Below, piece after piece: positions 30,497 through 41,454 of a stretch of DNA of 51,704 bases (its first letter is position 1; each line of letters begins with the position of its first letter). Origin of the DNA: Acanthamoeba lenticulata. Lineage: Eukaryota; Discosea; Longamoebia; Acanthamoebidae. The notes beneath the pieces were generated by a model. The model had not been told where the DNA came from. It made no database searches and saw only the letters and a list, made by a program, of their open reading frames with translations. The stretch is taken from assembly GCA_002179805.1 (NCBI GenBank), contig NAVB01000121.1, positions 1 through 51,704 on the forward strand, written 5' to 3'. The position numbers and the translations under genes were made by a program.

Positions 30497-33400
30497 ATGT
30501 TTTTACGCACAGCTCATGAACTAGACACCCCCTTGGACGGCGACCCCTCCGCCATTGAAGTTCCAGCCAGCGCGGCGCTGCCCGCGCCCGTCCCTCAAGG
30601 AAATTCGTCCATCAGCGGAGCGTCGCACCCAGCCACCCCCAAGCGGTACTTGGACACAACTTGGCCCGACCCGGCCGCATTGCCGCACAAGCCGCCTCGA
30701 GTGGACGATGTCTCGCGGCTGAACAACACGGAAGTCGAGCGCGTATTCGAGGTCCGCACGGTCGACGACGTCAAGAACATCGTGCGCCACGCCGCGAGGG
30801 AGGGCCGCCAGGTGTCGGTGCGCGGCACGCAGCACTCGATGGGCGGCCACACGATCGCGCCGGGCGGGTATGTGCTGGACATGGGGCACTTTGACCGGCT
30901 GGCCTACGACCCGGCCACGGAGCTCGTGACGGCCGGGACGGGCGCCCACTGGACCGACCTCATCCGCTACCTGAACCAGTTCGGCCTCTCGCCGCGCACC
31001 ATGCAGAGCTACTCGAGCTTCTCCGTGGGCGGGACCATCTCGGTCAACGCTCACGGCATCACGACGGACTACTGCCTGGCCGAGTCCGTCGTGAGCTTCG
31101 TGCTCATCACGGCCGACGCCGAGGAGGTCGTTTGCAGCCGCACGGCCGAGGACGAGGCCGCCCGGGAGCTGTTTTCGCTGGCCATCGGCGGCTACGGCCT
31201 GTTTGGCATCATCACCGAGGTCACGCTCAAGGTCAACCCGAACCTGCCCGTGGAGCAGTCGCTCCTGCGGCTCAGCCCCAAGGAGTTCCCGCGCGTGTAC
31301 AAGAGCCTCCTCGCGGCCGACCCGGACCAGGGCGGCGACGTGGACATCAAGCTGGCGCGGCTAGACATCACCACGCTCGATCACATCGAGCTTTACCTCT
31401 TCCGGCGCACGTCGACCCTGCGCATGGCCTCGCCGCTTGAGCTCAAGCCGCGCGAGATGTCGCTCACGTCGCGGCTCATCTACAAGTGGCTCGCGCCCAC
31501 GCTCCAGGAGCTGCGCTTCATGGCCGAGCGCGCGCTGGGCACGGCCTTTGACTGGAGCCAGACCCACGAGCGCAACTCGCTCATGTACGAGAGCGCCGTG
31601 CCGCTGGCCAAGCTCTACTCGCCGCTGCTCCAGATCGACGACACCTTCATCCTCCAGGAGTACTTTGTCCCGCAGGGCCACTTTGCGCGCTGGCTCGAGC
31701 AGGCCAAGCCCGTCTACCAGCGCATCGCGCAGCACAAGCTCGTCGCGCTCCTCAACACGACCATCCGCTTCGTCCGCCACGACCCCGACACGCGCCTGGC
31801 CTACGCGCGCCACCCGGACGGCGTCTACGCGTTCGTCCTCTATTACCGCATCCGCCGCTCGGCCGAAGCCGACGCCGCCCTCCAGGCCTTCCACCACGAG
31901 TTTGCCGAGCTCACCCTCGGCCTCGGCGGCACCTTCTACCTGCCCTACCGCCACCACTACTCCCACGCCCAGCTCGAGCGCGCCTACGGCCGCGACACGC
32001 TCGTGGACTTTATGCGCCACAAGGAAAAGTACGACCCGGCCTGCCTGTTCTCGTCCCTCTGGCTCCGCCACTACGCCGCGGCCTACGCCTCCGAGGCCTA
32101 CCGCCAGCGCATCCTCGATCCGCGCTCGCCCGCGCCCGCCTGGTGGACCTCGCTCCCGCTCGCGCCCGCCGCCGTGGACGCGACTTTCGAGGTGCCGCGC
32201 GTGAGCGAGCGCCGCACGGACTCGTACCGGCGGCTGTTCCAGAACCCGGTCCTTAGGCGGCAGTTCCAGGAGGAGTTCCTCGTGCGGGTCTTCAACATCG
32301 AGGACCCCAACACGCTCTACCGACTGATCTCGACCGCCCTGTACGAGCCCGATAACCAGACCGACCTCGACGTCTACGCCTACCTCCAGACGGCGCTCGC
32401 TGCCGAGGCCGGCGGCGGGCCGCTGGGCCAGGCCGGCCGCGTGTGGAAGCAGCTGAAGCAGCTGCGCGAGCAAAAGGACGAGCTCGCCCGCGAAACGCTC
32501 TCGATCGTGTCGCGGCTGGGCAAGCTGGGCCAGCTCCACGACTACGTGAGCATCGGCGACAACGGCAAGATGGTGCTCCCGCTCCGCGAGGCCCTGGGCA
32601 TGCGCGGCCGCGTGTGGATCGTGCACGACGTCAACCCCGACAGCGTCGACATCCCCGTCATTCTCGAGCGCGGTAGCGTCGAGCCGCTCGGTCGCTACGT
32701 TTCGATCGACTACGCCAACCCGGTCCAGCCCGGCTGGGTCGGCATCCCGGACGAGTCGGCCGACCTGGTGACCATGAATCAGGGCCTCCACCACCTGCCC
32801 CAGACCGAGCTCCTGCCCTTCCTGGCCGAGGTTCGCCGCGTTCTTCGCCCGGGCGGCCTCTTCATCGTCCGCGAGCACAACGCGACCCGGCCCGCAGCCG
32901 CTGCCGGCGGCAAAAGCGCGCCGACAAGCGAGCTGGACCTGATTCCGATGCTCGACATCGCGCACAGCGTGTTCAACGCCGTCACGGGCGTGCCGCTGAT
33001 CGAGGAACGCCACGAGATCCGCGCCTTCCGGCCGGTGCTCGAATGGCGCGCCATCATCGAGGCCGCCGGGCTGGTCGATACCATGGTCTACGCCGTGCAG
33101 CACGACGACCCGACGGTCGACGAGATGATGTGCTTTTTCAAGCCGCCCTTCACCAACTACCCGCCGCGCGAGGACCTCCTGCAGGCCGGCGCTGGCGCGG
33201 GGCTCGAGCTCCCAGCGCCGCCGCCGCTCGTGCCGGCGCTGGCCAACCTGTTCAAGGAGGTGCCCAAAGGCCTGGTCGACCTCCTGCGCAAGCTCCTCGA
33301 GGGCGTCCTCACCGGCCTGCCGGAGCTGGCCCACATGGTGGCCGGCTTTGCCGCCACGTCGACCTCGCCCGGGATCGCGCTGGTGGTCAAGCAGGAGACC

Positions 33401-35485
33401 GACCGCGTCGTGGGCAACGTCCAGACCTGGCTCGAGCGGTTCCGCCCCTTTATCGAGTCCTCGTCCAGTGGCGCGGCCGGTGACGACAATGAGGCCAGCC
33501 TCAGCTTCCTGCCGCCGGAGCTGCTCCTCATCATCCCGGCCCTCCACAAGAAGGTTGCCGTGGGCAAGGCCTCGCCCATGGAGATGATGGCCGTCGGCCT
33601 GCTGCACGACCTCCAGGCGGCGCTGGCCGTGGACACCAACGTCCTCGACAAGAAGCAGTCCGCGTCCTCCTCCGTTGAGGGAGAGGCCACCCCGGTGTCC
33701 GTGTCCACGCGCGGCTGCCGCCCGGCCGACGTGGCGAGCAAGCTGCAGGCCCTCGTCACCGCCCTCCCGGAGCTGCTCGACCCCGCCACGCTCGACACGC
33801 TCGAGGTCCCGCCGTTGGCCCAGCGCGCCCTGCGCTCGGTCCTGGCCGCCACGGCCTCGGCCTCGGAACTCGAGGCCTCCCAGTCCGGCGGCGACAAGCA
33901 GCCGCAGCAGCCCAAGCCGGAGACGCTCGAGCGCGTGGCCGAGTTCTTGGCGCAGTACCTCGACCGGAAGGCCTGGAAGGAGCTCTCGGCGGCGCTCGAC
34001 GTCATCATTCGCCGCAAGGCCGCGCCCCCGACGCTGCAGGCCATCCTTCAGGCGGCCTCGTCCAACCGGGCGCTCGAGGCCAACAACTCCGCCGCCATGT
34101 GGGCTCGCGCGCTCAGCGCCGTGCTAGGGTCGCCGCTGGTCTACCCGTCGCGCACGCAGCTGATGCAGCTCAGGCTGGTGGGCATCGAAGGCGTCTACAA
34201 GGCCTGGGATGTGGCCCAGAAGCGGCGTAACGCCCAGGCTGAGGCCGCGGCCAAGACCAGCGCCGAGGACGAGGAGGAGGACGACGCGGCGAGGCCGCTG
34301 CGCGAGGCGCTCAAGCCCTTTGTCGAGCCGCCCACGCACACGGTGACGATGGCCGAGGGTCACTTCCACGACCTGCACGACGTGGCCGAGGTGGTGCAGG
34401 CCACCTACGGCTACGTGAGCCTCACGGCGGGCCTGACCGATGTGACGGAGCTCGTGGCCGGGCTGCTCGAGAACAACACCGTGCGCCTGGCCGGCGTGTC
34501 CTCGCGGCGCTTCCAGCAGAAGCGCGAGCACGTGCCCGGGCTCGACCGCCTGCGCAAGGCCATCACGTTCAACGTGTCGGAGCTGCGGATCACGTACCGG
34601 CCCATCCTGGAGACCGACCCGGCCTACGGGCGCAAGGTCGACCAGCTGCTCGTGCAGCTGTCCGAGACCGGGTGGGTCAAGCCGCTGCACCCGAACGACG
34701 GCCACTTCACGTGGTTCAAGCTGCCCGAGTGGATGCAGGTCGAGTTCGTGCAGATCTTTGGGCAGAGCATGCACCACAAGCCCTGGTACACGTTCCCCTT
34801 CATGCGGTTCATCAAGCTCTACTTCCAGGTGCTGCTCAAGGAGGTGGGCATCGTGCGCAGCGAGCACGGCCTCCTCAAGGCCATCTTCAGCGACGCCTTC
34901 TTCATCGACCTCATCCCGGGCGTCGTCATGTTCTTCCTCTTCCTCCAGCTCCAGCTGCTGGCGTTGCCCACTCAGTCCCTTGCCGGCGAGCCCTACCCGC
35001 CAGAGCGCTACGTGGAGCAGATCGTGCTCCTCGTCCCGTCGACGGCGCTCGCGGGCAAGCGCCGCATTAAGTGGCACAAGATCGACGAGCGCATCACGGC
35101 CCAGCAGGTGACCGACGAGCTGGGCCTCTACGTGCTCACCGTGCCTACGTACAAGCCCTTCACCGAGATCCTCCTCAAGCTGGCCAAGGCCCTGCCCGGA
35201 AGCCAGGTCCTCGAGATCTCCAATCAGCGCGTCGTGCAGGTCAAGGTTCTCTTGCCCCGCGCGGCCGACACCGACGAGGCCGAGCTGGCCCTCCAGGGCA
35301 AGCTGGGTGCCATCCCCGGCTGCCGCGTCATGTTCCCCTACCGCTTCCCTGTCGACGGCACGCCCGCCGAGCGCCCGAGCCTGTGCCTCGCCATGCGCGT
35401 CGAGACGCTGGCCCTCGTCCGCTTCATCCACGAGTGCGCTGCGCTCCGCGTATCCGTCGAGCAGGTCTACGATTTCTTGGCTTGA
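30497..35485 (+). CDS. Intronless fusion: FAD-linked oxidase, methyltransferase-like, unknown C-terminal region
   Basis: One uninterrupted frame of 1662 residues from the ATG at 30497. Residues about 75-250 form an FAD_binding_4 (vanillyl-alcohol-oxidase type) domain with VRGTQHSMGGHT; His113 sits where the flavin-linked His lies in the aldonolactone-oxidase group. An oxidase C-terminal segment follows (to about 530), ending HKEKYDPACLFSSLWL. Residues about 660-870 resemble a class I methyltransferase (NQGLHHLP, then VLRPGGLFIVREHN), although no glycine-rich SAM motif I is evident. Residues 900-1662 are unrecognised, helical in character, with one likely membrane segment near 1468 (LIPGVVMFFLFLQLQLLALP). 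The absence of introns over 5 kb amid intron-rich genes suggests acquisition by transfer or retroposition. Substrate and reaction are unknown; linked oxidation and methylation of a small molecule is a guess. Confidence 0.85.
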   Translation: MFLRTAHELDTPLDGDPSAIEVPASAALPAPVPQGNSSISGASHPATPKRYLDTTWPDPAALPHKPPRVDDVSRLNNTEVERVFEVRTVDDVKNIVRHAAREGRQVSVRGTQHSMGGHTIAPGGYVLDMGHFDRLAYDPATELVTAGTGAHWTDLIRYLNQFGLSPRTMQSYSSFSVGGTISVNAHGITTDYCLAESVVSFVLITADAEEVVCSRTAEDEAARELFSLAIGGYGLFGIITEVTLKVNPNLPVEQSLLRLSPKEFPRVYKSLLAADPDQGGDVDIKLARLDITTLDHIELYLFRRTSTLRMASPLELKPREMSLTSRLIYKWLAPTLQELRFMAERALGTAFDWSQTHERNSLMYESAVPLAKLYSPLLQIDDTFILQEYFVPQGHFARWLEQAKPVYQRIAQHKLVALLNTTIRFVRHDPDTRLAYARHPDGVYAFVLYYRIRRSAEADAALQAFHHEFAELTLGLGGTFYLPYRHHYSHAQLERAYGRDTLVDFMRHKEKYDPACLFSSLWLRHYAAAYASEAYRQRILDPRSPAPAWWTSLPLAPAAVDATFEVPRVSERRTDSYRRLFQNPVLRRQFQEEFLVRVFNIEDPNTLYRLISTALYEPDNQTDLDVYAYLQTALAAEAGGGPLGQAGRVWKQLKQLREQKDELARETLSIVSRLGKLGQLHDYVSIGDNGKMVLPLREALGMRGRVWIVHDVNPDSVDIPVILERGSVEPLGRYVSIDYANPVQPGWVGIPDESADLVTMNQGLHHLPQTELLPFLAEVRRVLRPGGLFIVREHNATRPAAAAGGKSAPTSELDLIPMLDIAHSVFNAVTGVPLIEERHEIRAFRPVLEWRAIIEAAGLVDTMVYAVQHDDPTVDEMMCFFKPPFTNYPPREDLLQAGAGAGLELPAPPPLVPALANLFKEVPKGLVDLLRKLLEGVLTGLPELAHMVAGFAATSTSPGIALVVKQETDRVVGNVQTWLERFRPFIESSSSGAAGDDNEASLSFLPPELLLIIPALHKKVAVGKASPMEMMAVGLLHDLQAALAVDTNVLDKKQSASSSVEGEATPVSVSTRGCRPADVASKLQALVTALPELLDPATLDTLEVPPLAQRALRSVLAATASASELEASQSGGDKQPQQPKPETLERVAEFLAQYLDRKAWKELSAALDVIIRRKAAPPTLQAILQAASSNRALEANNSAAMWARALSAVLGSPLVYPSRTQLMQLRLVGIEGVYKAWDVAQKRRNAQAEAAAKTSAEDEEEDDAARPLREALKPFVEPPTHTVTMAEGHFHDLHDVAEVVQATYGYVSLTAGLTDVTELVAGLLENNTVRLAGVSSRRFQQKREHVPGLDRLRKAITFNVSELRITYRPILETDPAYGRKVDQLLVQLSETGWVKPLHPNDGHFTWFKLPEWMQVEFVQIFGQSMHHKPWYTFPFMRFIKLYFQVLLKEVGIVRSEHGLLKAIFSDAFFIDLIPGVVMFFLFLQLQLLALPTQSLAGEPYPPERYVEQIVLLVPSTALAGKRRIKWHKIDERITAQQVTDELGLYVLTVPTYKPFTEILLKLAKALPGSQVLEISNQRVVQVKVLLPRAADTDEAELALQGKLGAIPGCRVMFPYRFPVDGTPAERPSLCLAMRVETLALVRFIHECAALRVSVEQVYDFLA

Positions 35486-36287
35486 TCAACAACGAATGAG
35501 TTTGGTGCGCGAACCAACGCCCTAGCAAACAATCAACTTGTGAAATGCTTGTGTGTTTTGACCCCAATGTCCCCTCCTCTCGCCTTCTATTCTGGCCTGC
35601 TCTTGCAATTACAATGTAATTGTCTCCAACAAAAATTCGAGATTTTTCAGATTTTATTCTGGGCCAGTCCCACCAAGGCACTCCGGCGGTCGTCCAAAAG
35701 GGAACCAGCAGAGACAAAGAAGCGGGCTCGGTGCTTGGTCGTTGGGTTACTTCGAAATTGATGCACATTTGCGACTTGCTCGGTCCCACCACGGAGCCAG
35801 CAGAAGTGCTGCTGGGTACTGGTGGGACCAACAGGATTACCAACCCATGACGCTGCCACCGGCTTTTTGGCTGGTTACGACATTAAACTTTTAGGTGCAG
35901 TCACGGCCGCCGTGCTTGCTCGATCACAGGCCCAGGCGCATACCACCTAAACTGCGTTGTCAACGCAACAGGATGCCGATGCACCAGATGTCCGTCGCGA
36001 AGCTCGCCAGAGCTCTTCTTTAGTCCTTTCTCATGAACCCACAGAGAAGCTCATGCACAATACTGAATCAATCTTCTTGCTGCTCAGCAGAGAAACAGGT
36101 TGGGTCACAGTGGTGCCTATGTGCTGTGTTCATAACCTTTACAGGAACAGTAAACTTGACGGTAATGTTGGCAGTACAACAGCTGCTGGAGCATCATCCA
36201 TCTTCTTCTTGGTACATGTTTGTGAAAAAAAGGCGGGAAAACGCTTTGGGCAGCAACACAAGAATTGATAAAAAAAAAAGTGTAACT
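35486..36287. other. Spacer between convergent genes
   Basis: About 800 bases without a supported gene, between the 3' end of the FAD/methyltransferase gene and that of the Pro/Ser-rich gene. GC content falls below that of the coding regions. Short open frames on both strands show no protein-like character. Confidence 0.5.
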
Positions 36288-38423
36288 CTACAACCGCCTT
36301 GCGGGCAAGCGAGTGGGCCCTTGAGCCACACCAGCTGCATGAGCAGGGTATCCCGCAGGAGTGTGTGGGCCTCGCGAGTGCGTAGACCGAGCCGATAAAT
36401 ATGATGCGGGCGAGCTGGCGAGAGAAGCAGGCGAGTCAGTGTTCTCTATGTCTACGGCGAAGGGTGATGACGGGTAGGACGACGACGCGGACGATGGCGC
36501 CGAATGCCGGTGCGTGTGGGACATGATCGGTCCTACGCCAGGCGCCAGCAGGCTTGGCGAGTAGAAAGGCACCGCGCAAGGCCAGGGTGACGGTAAGGGT
36601 GACGGCGCCGCCATCTGCGCCGCGGCCACGCGTAGCCGCACGACGTCAGGCGCCAGGATTTGCTGGCGCATCGGCGTATCGACGATGCCAGGCATCTGCT
36701 CTGACGTTAAGCTCATGTCAAAAGCCGTGTGAAGCTCGACGAGGCTCGGTGGCAGGTGAGGCACGTCACTCCCGAAGCTCCCAAGCTCCAGGGCCTCCGA
36801 GGGCAGCTCTCGCAGGTAGTCCATGACCTCTTGCTCATGCGCGTCCGCCTGGTGAATGCCAAGCTGAACCTGCCAGGGCGGAAGCCCGTAGCTTGGGCTG
36901 ATCGACCGCGGCCCAAACTCGGGGGACGACATCACCGCCGAGGTGGAGGACGAAGGCAAGGGCGACGGCGCTCGCGAAGAGGGCATGCTGGTGGTCGTGT
37001 AGGGTCCGAGCATGGGGCTGGCCAGGTAGCCATAAGCCGCTGAGTCCAGCGGCGGGGGAGGCGGCGGCGGGGCCGGCGGGGCCGAGTCAATCAGCATCGT
37101 GTACCAGGCCGTCGGCTGTGGCGGAGGCGGTGGCGGCGGCGGCGAGAACAGCGGCGGCTGCTGGTGGGCCGACCCGTAGGACTCGATGCGAGGAGAGGCG
37201 AGTAGGGGCGACGCCAGGTTTCGCTGGTCGGCTAGGTTCAACTTGTGAAGGAGCGGGAAGATGACCGGCCGTTCCGCTGTGGGCTGGATGTTGAACAATC
37301 GCGCCGGATCGAAGAGGCCGTCCTCCCCGACGACAGACAGGTTGTAAAGGTTGCTGCTGTCATCGGATGAGAAACTCTCCCCGGCCGGAGTAGAGCTCTG
37401 ACTCCCATCGGGCGTTGACTGGGTGGTCTCCGTTTTGGTTCTTTTCGCGGCAGGATATCGGTCTTTGGCTTGGCTGATCTCCTGGTCAAAGTTAATCTCC
37501 TTGCGCGCTTTGGGCTCCCGCGCCCGCTGGATCGCGACCTTTCTCCGGCCGGTGATACTCGAGCGGCTCTCCGCTCCTCCGTTCCTCTTCTCTTCTTCAT
37601 CTTGTCCGCAAGGCGCCTCGAACTGTTCGCTGCGCCCCGGCGCCGCGGGGGCCGTCACCGCTGCCGCCGGCTGCCTCCGCGAGGGCGGTAGCGTCGTTGG
37701 CGTCTCGCCTGCGCTTTCCTCCCCTTCGTTCTCCAAGCAGACTTGTTGCGCCCTCTTCTTCCCTCTTGGCGATGTCATGGGCGAGTCGTCATCGTCGGGC
37801 TCCGCCCGATTCTTGGTGCTGCGAGGGCCACCATCTTTGCTCGCGTCGTCGCCTTTGTTGTCGTCATCATTATTGCTGCTGGGGCTGTTGTGAATATCGC
37901 TGCTGTTGTTATTGTCGTTGGGCCTCGAGCCTCTGTTCCTACTCCGAACGGAGCGCTTGCGGCTCACAGTGAAGTCCCAGGTGTTGCCGTCCGCTCGCTC
38001 GGCGAATCCCGCCAGAAGCTGGTGGACGCCCTCCTGTTGTTTTTTTTTGGTGCGCCATTGGCGGGGAGGGAGCGGTCAACTGCGGTACTCCACGCCAACC
38101 AATTCGCTTTCGACCACTAAAAACGGCACACTTTTGGAACCAACACAGACGCAATAAAAGGGGGAGGCCCAACAACCCCTAGAAACGGGGGGGGGCTGGG
38201 GAACCCAAGAAAAGAAAGAGAGAAAGAGAAGAGAACGAGGAGTCCTCGACGCGACTCGAGGGTGGGGGCCGGAGCGAGCAAAGGGGGGGCACCCTGGGTG
38301 GTCGTGTACCTGGTTGCCTTGGGTGAGGGCGTGCGCCAGGGTCGGGACGAGGGTCAGTGGCGTGTGCAGCTGTGTTCGACATAAGTTGTTAAGGATAAGC
38401 GTCAGCACGTGTCTCGCGTCCAT
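36288..38423 (-). CDS. Proline/serine-rich protein of unknown function
   Basis: The model is 619 residues in two exons, 38310-38423 and 36288-38033, joined in phase 0. The N-terminal 75 residues look folded (MDARHVLTLILNNLCRTQLH and HQLLAGFAERADGNTWDFTV). A basic, Arg/Ser/Asn-rich stretch follows (SRKRSVRSRNRG), then a long low-complexity region with runs of Asn, Asp and Ser and, near the middle, several polyproline runs of seven to eight. The C-terminal third alternates short hydrophobic clusters (for example MDYLRELPSEALELGSFG) with Ser/Pro stretches. This style is common in transcription regulators and in profilin- or SH3-binding actin regulators, and the sequence does not decide between them. 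The start is the first Met in frame; an extra 5' exon is possible. Confidence 0.6.
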
Positions 38424-39354
38424 GGTTGTCGTTGATGCGCGCCGCCAAAGACCAAGAAAATAGATGGACAGAAAGCGAGAGGATTAGATGGACGAGGGCG
38501 AACCTGAGCCACGGTGAGGGAGGGCCGCGCAGCTTGCGCCATGCGAGGGCGGTCCTCACCAGTGCGGTTGGCTTGTGGTGAGGGTGGTGGCGGCGAGGCT
38601 TGTGGGTTGTTGTGTTGGGGGTCGTGGTGCTGCATGCAAGGTGTGTGGAGTGTTGCAGTTTGGGTGCAAGTCACCGGCACCCAGCGGCGCGCTAACAGGA
38701 AGAAGAGTCGTCGCGGTGTGTCTGCCCTTGGGACGGGCACTGCCTTTTTGTCCGTAGGCGCACGTGACTGGGATGTCGGAAGCAGTCAATTTAGCTACAG
38801 GGCACCATTGGCCGCCCCTTTTTACCGCGATTTGGTTTCGTGGGAGAAGCGATGCAGCCCTTTTTGTGTCCAACTCCGCGTTGGGATCCCGACACCGGAC
38901 GTGTTGGGATGCTCTCTCGTGTGTCTCTTTTCCTCTGATGATCCCCCCCGTGCAGGGTGCCGATGTGGTCTCGTTTCTCCTTCCCTCAACCTGAAGCCCA
39001 CGTGGGGCTTCTTGTGGGGTGTTGAAGCAAGAAGACAGACACCACCCTGTGGTAAATGCACCACTTCTGGGCTGCATTTACCACGTGCGCAGTAGAGATA
39101 AAGACAAAGTGCGACGGTCGTCTTGAGTTTATCGCCGAATCTGATGTATATGTTGCTTAGAAGCGCCGGTCATGTGATATCAATTGATGACGCCGGATTG
39201 ATTTGTCTTTATCTCGACTGCGTCAGTCCCCCTTGTACGAGCAGATCTGCGTTGCATGTGAACTGTGGCGCCAACAAGGCCAGAAGGAGAAAAAATAGTA
39301 AGAATTTCAGAAAAAATCTCCGAAATGGAAGATATTAACTACACAACAACCCAA
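38424..39354. other. Spacer upstream of the Pro/Ser-rich gene
   Basis: About 930 bases with no supported gene. It is the 5' flank of the minus-strand Pro/Ser-rich gene and the 3' flank of the GDP-fucose transporter gene. Open frames of up to about 190 codons occur on both strands but show no conserved motif. It contains the inverted repeat described separately. Confidence 0.45.
39049..39084. repeat. Perfect 12-base inverted repeat
   Basis: The arms 39049-39060 (gtggtaaatgca) and 39073-39084 (tgcatttaccac) are exact reverse complements separated by 12 bases. The repeat lies in a non-coding spacer, about 300 bases past the stop codon of the minus-strand transporter gene's neighbour region, and could form a hairpin in RNA from either strand or bind a dimeric protein. 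Its role is unknown. Confidence 0.6.
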
Positions 39355-41454
39355 CTAGTTGATGCGGAGTTTGTTGCTTGTCTGCTCGCGTTCATCGGCG
39401 CTGTCGTCCAGCACTTCAACCTGCGCGGGTAGGAGTGAGGGGGTCACGGTGACGGGCCCGAGTTAACAGCAGCAAAAAACCTGGATGATTGGTTGATGGT
39501 GGGGGAAAGGGCACCGTATAGTCGTCGACATGGTCCTGCTGGTTACGCTCCTCCACGTCGCTGCCCTCATCCTCCTCGTCATAGCGCGGACGAGTGGACA
39601 CAGGAACGACGGGCGGTGGGGCCGCTTGCATTTCTTGCGATCTGCGCACAGGCGGTAGGGTCAGAAAAGAAGAAAAAACATTTCTTCTGAGCATAAGCCC
39701 CCGCCTTGTCTCCTTATCACGAGTTGTCGTGTAGTGATGACGCGCTCGGAGTTGGTCGGTGGGTTTAATCCGACCAAATCTCGAGCGGCCATGTGACGAG
39801 CAGCAACGCCATCCAAGCAGCATGCATGGCACTCATACCGCACGTGGGTGTAAGCAGCCGAGGCGAACAAGACCAGCATGTTGGAAAGCCACCAGAGGCC
39901 TAGTGTCGCGTGTTTGCGTTTCGTTGTTGTTGTTGTTGGTGTGGTTGTGTTATTGAGTGGTGCTACCGCGTGGTATCATGAGAGAGTGCTGTACCGCTCT
40001 TCACTTCCGAGTTGGCCCACACGGCGATGACGGTCTGCGCGCACGCCTTGGCCGTGCCTGATAACGCGCAGGGAGTGTGTTCAGTTTATCATCAGGACGA
40101 GGCGGGACGCAAACGACTTGGGTTCATAGCCCAGGTGCAGGTGGAGGGGAAGGAGAGAGAAGCCCTACCGCTGATGTTATGTGTGAGCGGCGAAGTGAAC
40201 TTGATCTGGAGCATAGTCACCAAGCCGATCGCCACTGTGGCATAAGGAAGCGTTTAACAAACAAGCCAAGTACTCGAAAGGGGACTCAAAAGTCAGTGCA
40301 ATAAGTAGTACCTCCAAAGATGCCGCCGAGGGTCATCATGGCCCAGAAGTACATCGAGTTGAGCTTGTCGAACTCGGCCAACTGCCAAGCCAAACGAAAC
40401 GGAAACGATTTGAGGCGTGTGGTGGGTCAGATTGGAATTGGGACAAAGCCAAAGCTGCCCAAGGGCAAGGAGCCCAAGAGCGGGCGCGTTACGTACCATC
40501 TCGTGCTCGCCGGCCATGATCATGAGCGGCACAAAGAGGAAGAACGCGTTCAAGTTGTTGTACAGAGTCAACCTTGCGTGTGCGAATTCGTCAGCGCGAC
40601 CCATAACACTTGCGGAGGCGGGGGAGCGTAGCGTACTTCCAGGAGTCGCTATCCACAATAGGAAGAACCTTCTTGACGTAGATGGCGTTAAGGGCCACGA
40701 AGAGGGACGCCAGCACACCATACACCACGCCTGCGATAATACATCTTTACCCTTTAAGCCGATGATTCGGTGGATGAGTCACTTGAGGAGGAACGTGCGC
40801 ACCGCGAACGGACAGGTCGCCGATCTCGCCTTCCTGGTCTACACCCAGGATGAACCCGAGCACAAGGAAGAAGCAGCACAACAGCGCCTGCAGCGGTTCG
40901 GTGGCACCACCGTCAGGTCCAGCAGCCACATTGCATGAAGACAATTGATACAAGTTTGGCGAGGGAGACGCACGCGAGGGCTGGTCTTCTGACCCAGCAT
41001 GAGGTAGGTCAACAGAACGTTCCAGATTGTGGTCAATGACCTGCAACAGGATGTGAACAACATGCAAAACGTCTAAATGGAAGGTTTGTGAGACATTCAA
41101 GTACCGGCCGACATTGTAGAAGGAGACGCCGATCTCCTTGAGGCAAAGGTTGTTGAAGGCGATCATGCCAACAAAGACAGCCGAGAGCGGGAGAGTCTTG
41201 AGGGCGACGTCCAACTTGACCTCGAAGCGGGGGAACATCTCGAAGAAAGGGTGGATGGGGCGGAGGAGCGGCAACACCCAGCACGCCACGATGGCGACGA
41301 GGCACTGGAACCACGTGATGAAGAGGGGCGCATCGAGCCTCAGGTCGGGTGAGGAGAGCAGATACTTGTTGAGGAAGACCATAGAGATCGACACCACCCA
41401 GTAGAGCGCGATGACCAGACCAATTTTGGTTGCGCGGTTCGTGTATGACTCCAT
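39355..41454 (-). CDS. GDP-fucose transporter, SLC35C1-like
   Basis: Golgi antiporter expected to import GDP-fucose for fucosylation, of the drug/metabolite transporter fold with about ten membrane spans. The protein is 374 residues in 11 exons: 41105-41454, 40974-41040, 40803-40887, 40637-40730, 40497-40572, 40312-40381, 40169-40234, 39995-40057, 39839-39899, 39515-39641, 39355-39420; phases agree throughout. Family features include [100 protein letters not shown] and SAAYTHVR. These match GDP-fucose rather than GDP-mannose carriers. The C-terminal tail of about 65 residues is acidic and cytosolic. The start codon faces the RuvB-like 2 gene across a shared 431-base region. Confidence 0.92.

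Noticed and set aside
31361..33607. 748-codon open frame antisense to the FAD/methyltransferase gene (and a 435-codon one at 34124-35431)
   Set aside because: These arise from GC-rich third positions opposite a real gene; they are His/Arg/Val/Leu-rich and carry no motif.
38514..39095. 193-codon plus-strand frame and 173-codon minus-strand frame in the spacer
   Set aside because: Low-complexity, no motif, no supporting splice sites, and the two overlap each other.
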